A stretch of 64,000 nt of DNA from Sphaerisporangium sp. TRM90804 (GCF_029846175.1 NZ_JARWAC010000006.1:62001-126000), one strand, 5' to 3'; counted from the first letter of the stretch, positions 9,333-17,318 are shown. Notes: a model not told the origin generated them from the letters alone. Numbers and translations: made by a program.

Positions 9333-9338
9333 AGCCTA
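9333..9338 (-). promoter_or_regulatory. Candidate -10 of an internal leaderless promoter for the first IclR gene
   Basis: TAGGCT on the minus strand lies 6 nt before the GTG start at 9326, inside the 32-bp gap after kduD. The same gap contains a weak CGGAGC, so a leadered transcript from kduI is equally possible. Confidence 0.35.
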
Positions 9339-9358
9339 CTAACAGCGCGGCGGGAACA

Positions 9359-10105
9359 TCACCTGGCGAGCCAGCCGCCGTCCACGGCGAGCACGTGGCC
9401 GTTGACGTAGTCGGCGCCGCGCGAGGCGAGGAAGACGGCCGCGCCCGTGAGGTCCTCCGGCATCCCCCACCGCCCGGCGGGGATGCGGGCCCGGATCGCC
9501 GGCTCGCGCTCGGGGTCGGCCCGCAGGGCCCCGGTGTTGCCGGTGGCGATGTACCCGGGGGCGATGGCGTTGACCTGCACGCCGTACGGCGCCCACTCGC
9601 AGGCCAGGGCGCGGGTGAGGCCCGCGACGGCGTGCTTGGCCGCGGTGTAGCCGACGACGTTGACGCCGCCCTGGAACGAGAGCATCGACGCGATCATGAT
9701 GATCTTCCCGGCGCCGCGTTCGAGCATCGGCACGCCCACGGCCTTGCTGAGCAGGAAGGCGGCGTCCAGGTCGACGTCCATCACCGCCCGCCAGTCGTCG
9801 AAGGAGTGCTCCGCCGCCGGGGCCCTGCGGATGATCCCGGCGTTGTTGACCAGGATGTCGACGCGGTGCCGGGCGAGCAGCTCGCCGGCCGCCCGCCCGA
9901 GCAGCGAGACGTCCGACAGGTCGGCGATCCAGCGCCAGGCCTCCCTGCCGGTCTTGCGGACCTCGGCCTCGACCTCGTCCAGGTCGTCGCGGTGGCCGTG
10001 CAGGACGACGTCGGCGCCCGCCCGCGCCAGCCCCACCGCGATTGCCCGGCCGATGCCGGTGCGGGTGCCGGTGACCAGCGCCGTCCTGCCTTCGAGGCTG
10101 AACAT
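9359..10105 (-). CDS. kduD: 2-deoxy-D-gluconate 3-dehydrogenase / DKII reductase (SDR family)
   Basis: KduD reduces 2,5-diketo-3-deoxygluconate (DKII) to 2-keto-3-deoxygluconate with NAD(P)H. The 248-residue protein is a classical SDR: nucleotide-binding TGxxxGIG at 12-19, NNAG at 87-90, catalytic S140, Y153 and K157, and a C-terminal PGYIxT region. The start codon overlaps the kduI stop by one base (TGATG), which indicates translational coupling, and the kduI-kduD pairing supports the assignment over generic SDRs. The frame continues upstream through kduI but that extension is out of phase with a real gene. The first IclR gene follows. Confidence 0.88.
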   Translation of the reverse strand: MFSLEGRTALVTGTRTGIGRAIAVGLARAGADVVLHGHRDDLDEVEAEVRKTGREAWRWIADLSDVSLLGRAAGELLARHRVDILVNNAGIIRRAPAAEHSFDDWRAVMDVDLDAAFLLSKAVGVPMLERGAGKIIMIASMLSFQGGVNVVGYTAAKHAVAGLTRALACEWAPYGVQVNAIAPGYIATGNTGALRADPEREPAIRARIPAGRWGMPEDLTGAAVFLASRGADYVNGHVLAVDGGWLAR

Positions 10106-10917
10106 CACCGCATCTCGCCGATCGCGACCTGTTCCATGTCGTCGTAGGCCTGGTTCTCCCCGCCCATCGCCCAGACGAAGGAGTAGGCGCGGGTGCCGAA
10201 CCCGCAGTGCACCGACCAGGGCGGGGAGATCACGGCCTGGCGGTCGGCGACCATGATGTTGCGGGTCTCGTCCGGCCTCCCCATGAGGTGCACGACCCGC
10301 TGGCCGGCCGGGACGTCGAAGTACAGGTAGACCTCGGTGCGGCGCTCGTGGGTGTGGCAGGGCATGGTGTTCCACATGCTGCCGGGCTCCAGCACGGTGA
10401 CGCCCAGGACGAGCTGGCAGCTCTGGATGCCCTTGGCGTGGATGTACTTGTAGATCGTCCGGTCGTTGGACCCCTCCTGCGAGCCCAGCCGCACCGGCTC
10501 GGCGTCGTCCAGCCCGGCCCCGGCCGTCGGGTACTCGGTGTGGGCGGGGGTGGAGACCAGGTAGAAGGCCCCTCCCGCGAACGAGACCGCGCGGGCTCCC
10601 CTGCCGACGTACAGGCACTCCTTGGTGCCGAGCCGGTGCGGCGTGCCGTCGACGGTCACGGTGCCGGGGTCGCCGAGGTTGACCACCCCGAGCTCGCGGC
10701 GTTCGAGGAAGTACTCCGAGCGCAGCTCGCCGGGGCAGGGCAGCTCGATCGTCGTCTCCTGCGCCAGGGCGCCCCCGACGATGATGCGGTCCTCGTGGGA
10801 GTACACCAGGCGCACCTGCCCGGCGACGAACAGCTCCTCGGCCAGGAACCGGCTCCGCAGCCGGTCGGTCGTCATGCCGGGCACCTGGTCGGGTGCGGTC
10901 GCGTACCGTACCTCCAC
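10105..10917 (-). CDS. kduI: 5-keto-4-deoxyuronate isomerase
   Basis: KduI converts 5-keto-4-deoxyuronate (DKI), formed from unsaturated galacturonate, into DKII. The zinc ligands of the E. coli enzyme (H196, H198, E203, H245) map with identical spacing to H188, H190, E195 and H237 of this protein, counted from the chosen start. Two GTG codons at 10920 and 10917 could start translation; AGGAGG at 10922-10927 is too close to the first, so 10917 is preferred (270 residues). It is the first gene of kduI-kduD-iclR and lies immediately behind operator C. Confidence 0.93.
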   Translation of the reverse strand: MEVRYATAPDQVPGMTTDRLRSRFLAEELFVAGQVRLVYSHEDRIIVGGALAQETTIELPCPGELRSEYFLERRELGVVNLGDPGTVTVDGTPHRLGTKECLYVGRGARAVSFAGGAFYLVSTPAHTEYPTAGAGLDDAEPVRLGSQEGSNDRTIYKYIHAKGIQSCQLVLGVTVLEPGSMWNTMPCHTHERRTEVYLYFDVPAGQRVVHLMGRPDETRNIMVADRQAVISPPWSVHCGFGTRAYSFVWAMGGENQAYDDMEQVAIGEMR

Positions 10918-10930
10918 CACGCCTCCTATT

Positions 10931-10964
10931 CCGTTACATAGAATGCAATATTGCTATATAGAAC
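10931..10964 (-). promoter_or_regulatory. Operator C of the shared island motif, upstream of kduI
   Basis: Read toward kduI it begins GTTCTATATA and ends TTCTATGTAACGG, and is 34 bp like site A. The half-sites TACATAGAA (from 10935) and TATATAGAA (from 10955) are 20 bp apart. A possible promoter TTGTTC-N17-TTCTAT overlaps both halves, which points to repression. Confidence 0.7.
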
Positions 10965-11006
10965 AACCACAGGCGTGTGCGGTCAAGCGGCCGGGCCGGG
11001 CGGGCG

Positions 11007-11789
11007 CTAGTAGGTGCGGCGGACGCCTCGGGCGGCGACCTCGATGCGGTCGCGCGCCTCCAGCAGGCAGGCCGCGATCTCCTTGTCGCGGCCGGCGGTC
11101 AGCCGGGGAATCGGCACCGAGACGCTGACGGCGTCGCGCGGCGGGTAGGCGATGTCCAGCGCGACGCCGAAGCAGCGCAGGCCCTCGGTGTTCTCCTCGC
11201 GGTCGACGGAGTACCCGCGCTTGCGGATGCGGCGCAGGTCGGCCACGAGCTGCGCCTGCTCGACGATGGTGTTCTTGGTCAGCCGGGGCAGCGTCGCCGG
11301 CACCAGCCGCGCCACCTCGTCGTCGTCGCGGGTGGCCAGGATCGCCTTGCCGAGTGAGGTCGTGCTGGCCGGCAGGCGGCGGCCCACCCGCGTGAACGGC
11401 CGCAGGTAGTGGCGCGAGGCACGGGTGGCGAGGTAGACGACGTCGAAGTGGTCGAGCCGGGCCAGGTGGACGGTCTCCCCGGTGACCTCGGCCAGCCAGT
11501 CGAGCGCGTCGCGCGCGAGCTGCACCACCGGGTCGCCGTCGATGTACGTGGCGCCGACCAGCAGCGCCCGCATGCCTATGCGGTAAAGGGTGCCGGTGAC
11601 GTCGGTCTCGATCCAGCCGAGGTCGACCAGGGTGCGCAGCAGCGCGTGCAGGCTGCTCTTGGGGTAGCCGAGCTTGCCCTGCAGGTCGGAGAGACTGTGC
11701 AGACCGGGGTACTGGGCGAAGAAGTCGAGAAGCTCCACCGTGCGGACGGCGGACTTCACATGCGGCACAGCGATCCCCTGCTCGGTCAT
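11007..11789 (-). CDS. IclR-family transcriptional regulator, second copy
   Basis: The 260-residue protein has a winged HTH at about 12-65 (YPKSSLHALLRTLV as recognition region) and an IclR effector domain at about 85-250. It is clearly diverged from the IclR protein at 8547-9326, so the two are paralogues rather than a recent duplication. It begins 40 bp after udh, with AGGGAGGA before the ATG, and appears to be the last gene of an enolase-superfamily/udh/iclR operon. It may sense a galactarate-branch intermediate and control the ABC importer or kdgD, but neither effector nor operator can be assigned. Confidence 0.85.
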   Translation of the reverse strand: MTEQGIAVPHVKSAVRTVELLDFFAQYPGLHSLSDLQGKLGYPKSSLHALLRTLVDLGWIETDVTGTLYRIGMRALLVGATYIDGDPVVQLARDALDWLAEVTGETVHLARLDHFDVVYLATRASRHYLRPFTRVGRRLPASTTSLGKAILATRDDDEVARLVPATLPRLTKNTIVEQAQLVADLRRIRKRGYSVDREENTEGLRCFGVALDIAYPPRDAVSVSVPIPRLTAGRDKEIAACLLEARDRIEVAARGVRRTY

Positions 11790-11829
11790 GTCCGTCCTCC
11801 CTGCCGCATCTTTCCTCTATTCTCGCCGG

Positions 11830-12606
11830 TCAGGACTCGACAACGCGCCCACCCAGCCAGGCGTATTCGGGGTCGTCCTGATCCAGCTCGGGCATCCGAT
11901 CGGCGTACGGCTCCGCGTCGTCGCGCGGGTGGTAGCCGAGGGCGCGGCCGGGGCCGAGGTCCCACCAGTTGCGCGTGTTGGCCGACACGCCCCAGAGCAC
12001 CGCGTAGGTCAGCTCCGGCGCCGTCAGGCACGCGTGCATCAGCCGCACCATGTCGGCCGGGCTGATCCAGGTCGACAGCGTGCGCGCGTTCACCGGCTCC
12101 GGGCAGAACGAGCCGATGCGCAGCGACGCCACCCGCATGCCGTACCTGTCGGAGTAGTAACGGCCGAGCGCCTCGCCGTACGCCTTGGAGACGCCGTAGA
12201 GCGAGTCGGGGGCCACGGGGGTGTCCGGCGCCACCAGCTCCTGGCGCCGCGTGAAGCCCGCGGCGTGGTTGCTGCTGGCGAAGACGACCCGCTCGACGCC
12301 CGCGCGCCTGGCCGCCTCGAAGACGCGGTAGGTGGCGTCGATGTTGGCGCCGAGCACCTCCTCCCACCCCGCCTTGGGCGACGCGTTGCCGGCCATGTGG
12401 ACCACGGCGTCCACGCCCTCCACCGCCCGCGCCAGCACGGCCGGGTCGTCGACGTCCCCCACGATCGTCTCGTGGAGGGTGTCCTCGACGGGGCGCCTGT
12501 CGAGGAGCCGCAGCGTGTAGCCGTGTTCGGGCAGCCCCGCGGTCAGGCAGGTGCCGATCCTTCCGGCCGCGCCGGTCAGGAGTACGTTCTTCACGGTCTT
12601 CACCAT
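11830..12606 (-). CDS. udh: Uronate dehydrogenase
   Basis: Udh oxidises D-galacturonate or D-glucuronate with NAD+ to the aldaro-lactone, the first step of the oxidative uronate route. The 258-residue extended SDR shows GAAGRIG at 12-18, SSNHAAGF at 111-118 and the catalytic Y137/K141 pair; the SSNH and YGVSK motifs are characteristic of uronate dehydrogenases. The start overlaps the end of the upstream enolase-superfamily gene by 7 bp, so the two are coupled and probably act in sequence: the lactone made here is the predicted substrate of that enzyme. A generic NAD-dependent epimerase is the alternative. Confidence 0.85.
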   Translation of the reverse strand: MVKTVKNVLLTGAAGRIGTCLTAGLPEHGYTLRLLDRRPVEDTLHETIVGDVDDPAVLARAVEGVDAVVHMAGNASPKAGWEEVLGANIDATYRVFEAARRAGVERVVFASSNHAAGFTRRQELVAPDTPVAPDSLYGVSKAYGEALGRYYSDRYGMRVASLRIGSFCPEPVNARTLSTWISPADMVRLMHACLTAPELTYAVLWGVSANTRNWWDLGPGRALGYHPRDDAEPYADRMPELDQDDPEYAWLGGRVVES

Positions 12607-13751
12607 GTGGCAACCGTATGGGCGGCGACGTGGTCGAAGTCAAGATCGTCCCCGAGGCCGGGGCGTAACGGAAGCGTGACGTTCCCCGACTCCTCCAGCG
12701 GGTCGACGATGGAGCGCAGGTGCGGCGGCGGGGTGTCGTAGTCGGAGTGCGGGTGCAGCAGGCCGCGCTCGTACCACTCGCCGCACATCGTGGCCCCGAT
12801 GACGGCCAGCGCCCCCGAGCCGTTGCCGTGGATCTCGCAGCCCATGCCGAACGACTCGGCCGTGTGCACCGCCTTCAGGGCCGGGATGACGCCGCCCGAG
12901 CCGACCACCCCGACGCGCAGGATGTCGCAGGCGCCGGCCGCCACCCACTCGGCCCGCGCCATGTGCTTGCCCCAGGAGGTCTCCGGGCCGAGGATCGGCG
13001 TGGCCAGCTGCTCCGCCAGCCACCGGTACGACTGGACGGACGCCTCCTCCATCGGCTCCTCGTACCAGGCGAAGCCCAGCTCGTCGAGCGCCCGGCCGAG
13101 CCTGAGCGCGTCGGTGCGGCTGTACCAGTGGTTGCTGTCGAGCATGAGCGCGACGTCGGGCCCCACGGCCTCGCGCACCGCCGTGCACGCCTTGATGTCC
13201 AGGTCGACCCCGAACGGCATCGGCGGCATCCAGGTGTGCAGCTTGATCCCGCGGTAGCCGCGCGCGACCAGCTCCTTGGCGAAGTCGGCGTAGTCGGAGA
13301 AGGACGCGAGGCCGCCGGGGATGTCGTCGCCGCACATGGTGCTGGCGTAGGCGGGGATGGTGGCGCGCGCGCCGCCGAGCAGCTTCCACACCGGGACGCC
13401 GAACGCGCGGCCCGCCAGGTCCCACAGCGCCTGGTCGACGGTGCTGAGCAGGCGGTCGGTGAGGTGGCCGTGCGCCCCGCGCTGCCGCCGCGCGAGCGCG
13501 TGCCACAGGCGCTCGCGGTCGAGGCCGTCCTGGCCGACGAGCACGGGCCGGACATGGGCCTTGATCATGCTCTCCCTGAGGGTCTCCGCCTGCCCCAGGC
13601 AGTAGCCCTTGACGCCGTCGCTGTCGGTGATCTCCAGCAGCGCCTCCTGGACCTCGCGCGGCGGGCCCGGATGCCGGTGCCCGTGGCCGTCCACCACGGA
13701 CCGGATGACGGTGCTGAACACGGTGACGGTGACACGCTCGATGACGGCCAT
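12600..13751 (-). CDS. Enolase-superfamily enzyme, probable galactarolactone cycloisomerase or sugar-acid dehydratase
   Basis: The 383-residue protein has the mandelate racemase/muconate lactonising architecture: capping domain at 1-125 and a barrel with K170-x-H172, metal ligands D205, E231 and E257, and H308 in EIHGNGSG. K170 and H308 correspond to the general bases of this subgroup. The family opens or dehydrates aldarate derivatives. Coupling to udh on the 3' side suggests galactaro-1,4-lactone cycloisomerase (Gci), giving 5-keto-4-deoxyglucarate for the KdgD encoded at 17319. An aldarate or galactonate dehydratase cannot be excluded. AAGGAG precedes the ATG. Confidence 0.8.
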   Translation of the reverse strand: MAVIERVTVTVFSTVIRSVVDGHGHRHPGPPREVQEALLEITDSDGVKGYCLGQAETLRESMIKAHVRPVLVGQDGLDRERLWHALARRQRGAHGHLTDRLLSTVDQALWDLAGRAFGVPVWKLLGGARATIPAYASTMCGDDIPGGLASFSDYADFAKELVARGYRGIKLHTWMPPMPFGVDLDIKACTAVREAVGPDVALMLDSNHWYSRTDALRLGRALDELGFAWYEEPMEEASVQSYRWLAEQLATPILGPETSWGKHMARAEWVAAGACDILRVGVVGSGGVIPALKAVHTAESFGMGCEIHGNGSGALAVIGATMCGEWYERGLLHPHSDYDTPPPHLRSIVDPLEESGNVTLPLRPGLGDDLDFDHVAAHTVATW

Positions 13752-13761
13752 GACGCTCCTT

Positions 13762-13781
13762 CTCGTGCGACCTCGTGCGAC
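13762..13781. repeat. Tandem 10-bp direct repeat before the enolase-superfamily gene
   Basis: CTCGTGCGAC occurs twice back to back, 10 bp upstream of the start codon, on the same face one helical turn apart. It could be a regulator site or a slippage product. Confidence 0.4.
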
Positions 13782-13857
13782 TGGCGACGGCGCGCGGGGC
13801 GCCCCGGGGCGGGTGCCGGCCCGCCACGGCCGGCGCGCCCGGTGCGGAGCCGGCTCC

Positions 13858-13896
13858 GGGGCCCCCGCCCGTGGTCAGGTGACGGGCGCGGGCCCC
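13858..13896 (-). terminator. Hairpin between the ABC binding-protein gene and the enolase-superfamily gene
   Basis: A 15-bp stem with one C-C mismatch (arms 13858-13872 and 13882-13896, 9-nt loop) begins 29 nt after the binding-protein stop on the minus strand. It could terminate the importer transcript or protect its 3' end, partly uncoupling importer and enzyme expression. Confidence 0.6.
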
Positions 13897-13924
13897 GGGC
13901 CGCCGCCGGCCCCGCGGGCCGGGT

Positions 13925-15250
13925 CTAGTTGGAGTGGGACTTCTTCCACTCGGCCTGAGCCTCCGTGAGCATCTGGCCCATGGTGTCGAGGAACTCCTGC
14001 GGCTTCATCTGGCCCAGCAGCACCTTCTGGAACAGCGGCTCGGTGTCGGCCTTGGTGATGGAGGAGAACTGCGGCAGGTGGTAGGGCGGGGAGACGACGA
14101 CCGTGGCGGGGTCGGCCAGCACCTCGACGGCGCTCTTGAGGTAGGGGCGCTCGTCGATCCAGGCGTCCTGCTGGGCGTCCTTGTTCGCCGGGATCTGCCC
14201 GGTCTGCTGGTTCCAGTAGGAGTTGTTCTCCTTGGAGACCAGGAACTCGACGAACTTCCAGGCGGCTTCCTTGTGCTCGCTGTTCTTGAAGACGCCGAAC
14301 CCGTCGACCGGGTTGGCCACGATGGTGCGCTTGCCGGAGGCGCCGACCGGCAGCGGGTAGGCGTCGATCTTCTCGGCGCCGAACGCCTTGACGTGGTCGT
14401 TGTAGGACCCCAGGTTGTGGTGCATCATCGCGACCTTGCCGCTGGTGAACTGGGCCACCATCTTCGGGAAGTCGTTGGTGACGTCGGCCTCGGGCGTGGC
14501 CTTCTTGTACAGCGCGGCGATCTTGCCGACCAGCTCGGCGTTCGCGGGGTCGTTCACGGTGCTCTTGCCCGAGGCGTCGAAGAACTCCGTGACGCCGGAG
14601 TAGGCGTAGGCCTCGGCGAGGAGCTGGAAGATCGATCCGGCGCCGCCGCGGATGGTCCAGCCGTACTGGTCGGGCGTCTTGGTCAGCTTGCCGACGGCGG
14701 TGAAGAACTCGTCCCAGGTCTCGGGCGCCTCGACCCCGGCCTCGGCGAGCTTGTCCTTCTGGTACCAGACGACGTCGAGGTTGGAGGTCGCCGGCACCAT
14801 GTAGAGCTTGCCGTCGGGGGTGGCCTGCTTGACCGAGGCCAGCATGCTGTCGAGCACCTTGCCGTTCACCGCGCTGCCGGCGAGCCAGGCGTCGGCCGGC
14901 TCCAGCGCCTGCTGCCCGGTCAGGTTGGCCAGGTAGCTGGTGGTCACGCCGCCGACGTCGGGGGTCTCGCCGCCGGCGATGGCGGTGTCGTACTTCTGCT
15001 GCACCGAGGCGATCGGGATGCCCACGTACTCGACCTTGATCGTCGGGTTGGCCGCCTCGAAGCGCTTGATCAGCTCCTGGTAGATCGGGGTGCGCACGCC
15101 GCCGTTGTTGTCCCAGAACGTGATGGTGGTCGCGCCGGATCCCTCGCCACCCCCGCCGCCACCGCCGGAGTCGGACCCGCATGCCGCCGCGGTGACGCAC
15201 AGGGCGAGCGCGGCGACGGCCGCCGAGCAGACCTTCGTGATTCTTCTCAT
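13925..15250 (-). CDS. ABC sugar importer, solute-binding lipoprotein
   Basis: The 441-residue protein has a lipoprotein signal (basic start, hydrophobic core, lipobox AAAC with Cys24) followed by a Gly/Ser linker and a family 1-type extracellular solute-binding domain. It would deliver sugar to the two permeases encoded just upstream. Given the surrounding genes, galacturonate, oligogalacturonides or another uronide are likely ligands, but this is inferred from context only. The ATG follows GAAGGA. The upstream permease stop is 27 nt away, so all three genes form one unit. Confidence 0.88.
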   Translation of the reverse strand: MRRITKVCSAAVAALALCVTAAACGSDSGGGGGGGEGSGATTITFWDNNGGVRTPIYQELIKRFEAANPTIKVEYVGIPIASVQQKYDTAIAGGETPDVGGVTTSYLANLTGQQALEPADAWLAGSAVNGKVLDSMLASVKQATPDGKLYMVPATSNLDVVWYQKDKLAEAGVEAPETWDEFFTAVGKLTKTPDQYGWTIRGGAGSIFQLLAEAYAYSGVTEFFDASGKSTVNDPANAELVGKIAALYKKATPEADVTNDFPKMVAQFTSGKVAMMHHNLGSYNDHVKAFGAEKIDAYPLPVGASGKRTIVANPVDGFGVFKNSEHKEAAWKFVEFLVSKENNSYWNQQTGQIPANKDAQQDAWIDERPYLKSAVEVLADPATVVVSPPYHLPQFSSITKADTEPLFQKVLLGQMKPQEFLDTMGQMLTEAQAEWKKSHSN

Positions 15251-15277
15251 CTTCCGGTGTCCTTCTTTCGGGGGGTG

Positions 15278-16165
15278 CTATCCCTTCACGGCGCCGGCGC
15301 TCAGGCCGTGCACGAGATAGCGCTGGATCACGGCGAACACGAGCACGACGGGGACGGCGGCTATGACGCCGCCCGCCGCCAGGGCTCCGAAGTCGGCGCT
15401 GTACTCCCCGATGGTGTAGCTGAGGCCGACGGGGATCGTGAAGTTGTCCTGCCTGCTGATGAACATCAGCGCGAACAGGAAGGTGTTCCAGGTGTCGATG
15501 AACGCGAACGAGCCCACGGCGACGAGCCCGGGGCGCAGCTGGGGCAGCACGACCGCGAGGAACGCGCGGCCCCGGGTGCAGCCGTCGACCATCGCCGCCT
15601 CCTCCACCTGGAAGGGGACCGAGGAGACGAACCCGCTCATGAGGATGATCGACAGCGGCAGGTTGAAGACCGTGCCGGCGATCACCAGGCTCCACAGGGA
15701 GTTGATGAGCCCCAGGCCCTTGAAGATGGTGAACAGCGGGATCAGCATCATGGCGCCCGGGATGAACTGCGTGCACAGCAGCACGACCAGGAAGACCGTC
15801 CTGCCGCGGAAGCGGAACCGCGCCAGCGCGTAGCCGCCCATGAGCGCGATGCCCGTGGTGAAGAACAGCGACAGCACGCCGACGATCACGCTGTTCTTGA
15901 AGAAGACGGCGTACCCGATGTCATTCCAGACGGTGTCGAAGTGCTCGAAGGTGATCGGCCACGGCACCGGGGCGGTCGACCCCGTCGGCCGCAGCGCGAA
16001 CACGATCATCCAGTAGAAGGGGACGAGCGTGAACACCAGGTAGAGCCCGAGCGGGACGTACAGCCGCAGCACCCGCCCCCGGTCCTTGCGCGGGTCCTTC
16101 CGCGCGCCGGGCGGGGTGCCCGCCGCCGTCCGGGGACGGTCTCGCACGATGACCTCGGTCGCCAT
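15278..16165 (-). CDS. ABC sugar importer permease, MalG type
   Basis: The 295-residue membrane protein has about six hydrophobic segments and the cytoplasmic EAA loop (EEAAMVDG...LPQL) that contacts the ATPase. It belongs to the carbohydrate CUT1 permeases. Two starts are possible: ATG at 16180, overlapping the upstream permease stop by 4 bp, and ATG at 16165, preceded by GAGGGG at suitable distance; the latter is chosen. No ATP-binding gene is present in the operon, so a shared MsiK-type ATPase encoded elsewhere is expected, as in other actinomycete CUT1 importers. Confidence 0.87.
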   Translation of the reverse strand: MATEVIVRDRPRTAAGTPPGARKDPRKDRGRVLRLYVPLGLYLVFTLVPFYWMIVFALRPTGSTAPVPWPITFEHFDTVWNDIGYAVFFKNSVIVGVLSLFFTTGIALMGGYALARFRFRGRTVFLVVLLCTQFIPGAMMLIPLFTIFKGLGLINSLWSLVIAGTVFNLPLSIILMSGFVSSVPFQVEEAAMVDGCTRGRAFLAVVLPQLRPGLVAVGSFAFIDTWNTFLFALMFISRQDNFTIPVGLSYTIGEYSADFGALAAGGVIAAVPVVLVFAVIQRYLVHGLSAGAVKG

Positions 16166-16176
16166 GGAACCGCCCC

Positions 16177-17079
16177 TCATCCCTTGTGGTCCGCGCCGAA
16201 GCGGCTCAGCCGGAGGTACAGCAGCGAGCAGAACAGCAGGATCAGGAAGCCGGCCGTGGTGAGCGCCGACCCGTACCCGAAGTCCTTGGAGTCGATGGCC
16301 CGCTGGGCCACGTACAGGGGCAGGGTGGTGGTGGCCTGCGCGGGCCCGCCGCCGGTGAGGGTGTAGATCAGGTCCACGTTGTTGAACTCCCACACCGAGC
16401 GGAGCAGCGTGGCCAGCACGATCGCGTCGCGCAGGTGCGGCAGCGTGACGTGCAGGAAGCGGCGCACGCGGCCCGCCCCGTCCACGGCCGCCGCCTCGTA
16501 CAGCTCGCCGGGGATGCCCGCGAGGCCGGCGAGCAGCAGGATGGCGAAGAACGGCACGCCCCGCCACAGCTCGGTGATGACCAGGGCGCCGAAGACGGTG
16601 TCGGGGTTGCCGAGCACGGCCGCCTCCGGCGCGCCGAGGTAGCGCACGATTCCGGTCGTGGGGTTGTAGAGCAGGATCCAGATGCTGGTGGTGAGGACGC
16701 CGGAGACCGCCCACGGGGAGAACACCAGCGATCGGGCCAGCCCCCGGCCGATGAAACTTTCATTCACTATGAGCGCGAGCGCCAGGCCGAGGACGAGCTG
16801 CAGCACGATCTCCACGAGCACCCATTGGGCGGTGAAGCCCAGGCTGGACCAGAAGAGAGGGTCCTCGAACAGCATCTCCCGGAAGTTGTCCAGGCCCGCG
16901 AAGCCGTTGGCCCACGGCCTGGTCAGGTTGTAGTGCTGCAGGCTGTAATACAGAACGCTGCCGATGGGGTAGACGAGGAACACCGCGATCAGCACGACGG
17001 TCGGGGAGATCAGCAGGTACGGCGCCCAGCGCAGGGCCAGGGGGCGTCTCTCCGCCGAAGCTGTCCTCGCCAAGGTCAC
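16177..17079 (-). CDS. ABC sugar importer permease, MalF type
   Basis: This 300-residue permease has about six transmembrane segments and the EAA loop (EAAAVDGAG...LPHL). It is the first gene of the importer operon. The frame opens with GTG at 17106, but GTG at 17079 lies 7 nt after AAGGAA and gives the usual length, so 17079 is preferred. Upstream is a 13-bp palindrome at 17112-17124 that is different from the CCRTTACAT operator, suggesting that importer and kduI promoters answer to different regulators. Confidence 0.87.
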   Translation of the reverse strand: MTLARTASAERRPLALRWAPYLLISPTVVLIAVFLVYPIGSVLYYSLQHYNLTRPWANGFAGLDNFREMLFEDPLFWSSLGFTAQWVLVEIVLQLVLGLALALIVNESFIGRGLARSLVFSPWAVSGVLTTSIWILLYNPTTGIVRYLGAPEAAVLGNPDTVFGALVITELWRGVPFFAILLLAGLAGIPGELYEAAAVDGAGRVRRFLHVTLPHLRDAIVLATLLRSVWEFNNVDLIYTLTGGGPAQATTTLPLYVAQRAIDSKDFGYGSALTTAGFLILLFCSLLYLRLSRFGADHKG

Positions 17080-17111
17080 CTCGCGATTCCTTTCACGTTG
17101 CGACACGTTTC

Positions 17112-17124
17112 TGAACGACGTTCA
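17112..17124. promoter_or_regulatory. Palindrome upstream of the ABC importer operon
   Basis: TGAACG and CGTTCA flank a central A, giving a perfect 13-bp inverted repeat 33 bp before the chosen importer start. Candidate operator; binder unknown, the second IclR or a distant regulator being possible. Confidence 0.5.
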
Positions 17125-17268
17125 CAGATGTGGACGCGCCGTCAACGTAGGAACGCGGCCGGGGCACTGTCAAGCCTTCGGCAGGTAACCAAAGCATTTC
17201 GAAAGACCGTCGCCCGTGTTTCCGCCGCTCCCTTGACTGCCGCCTGCTTCGAGTCATACCTTCCCTGT

Positions 17269-17286
17269 GTTCATGTATATGAATAC
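17269..17286. promoter_or_regulatory. Variant of the island half-site as an inverted repeat, upstream of kdgD
   Basis: GTTCATGTATATGAATAC carries a perfect TACATGAA on the minus strand and TATATGAA on the plus strand, overlapping at the centre. The half-site matches those of operators A-C, but here the halves are inverted rather than repeated at 20 bp. It lies 33 bp upstream of the kdgD start. Confidence 0.45.
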
Positions 17287-17318
17287 AGTCCTTAGATATG
17301 TACACACGAGAGGACCGC

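Noticed and set aside
9359-10618. A 419-codon minus-strand frame as one long kduD protein
   Set aside because: The upstream part overlaps kduI in another frame; the SDR family begins at the Met at 10105, which overlaps the kduI stop.
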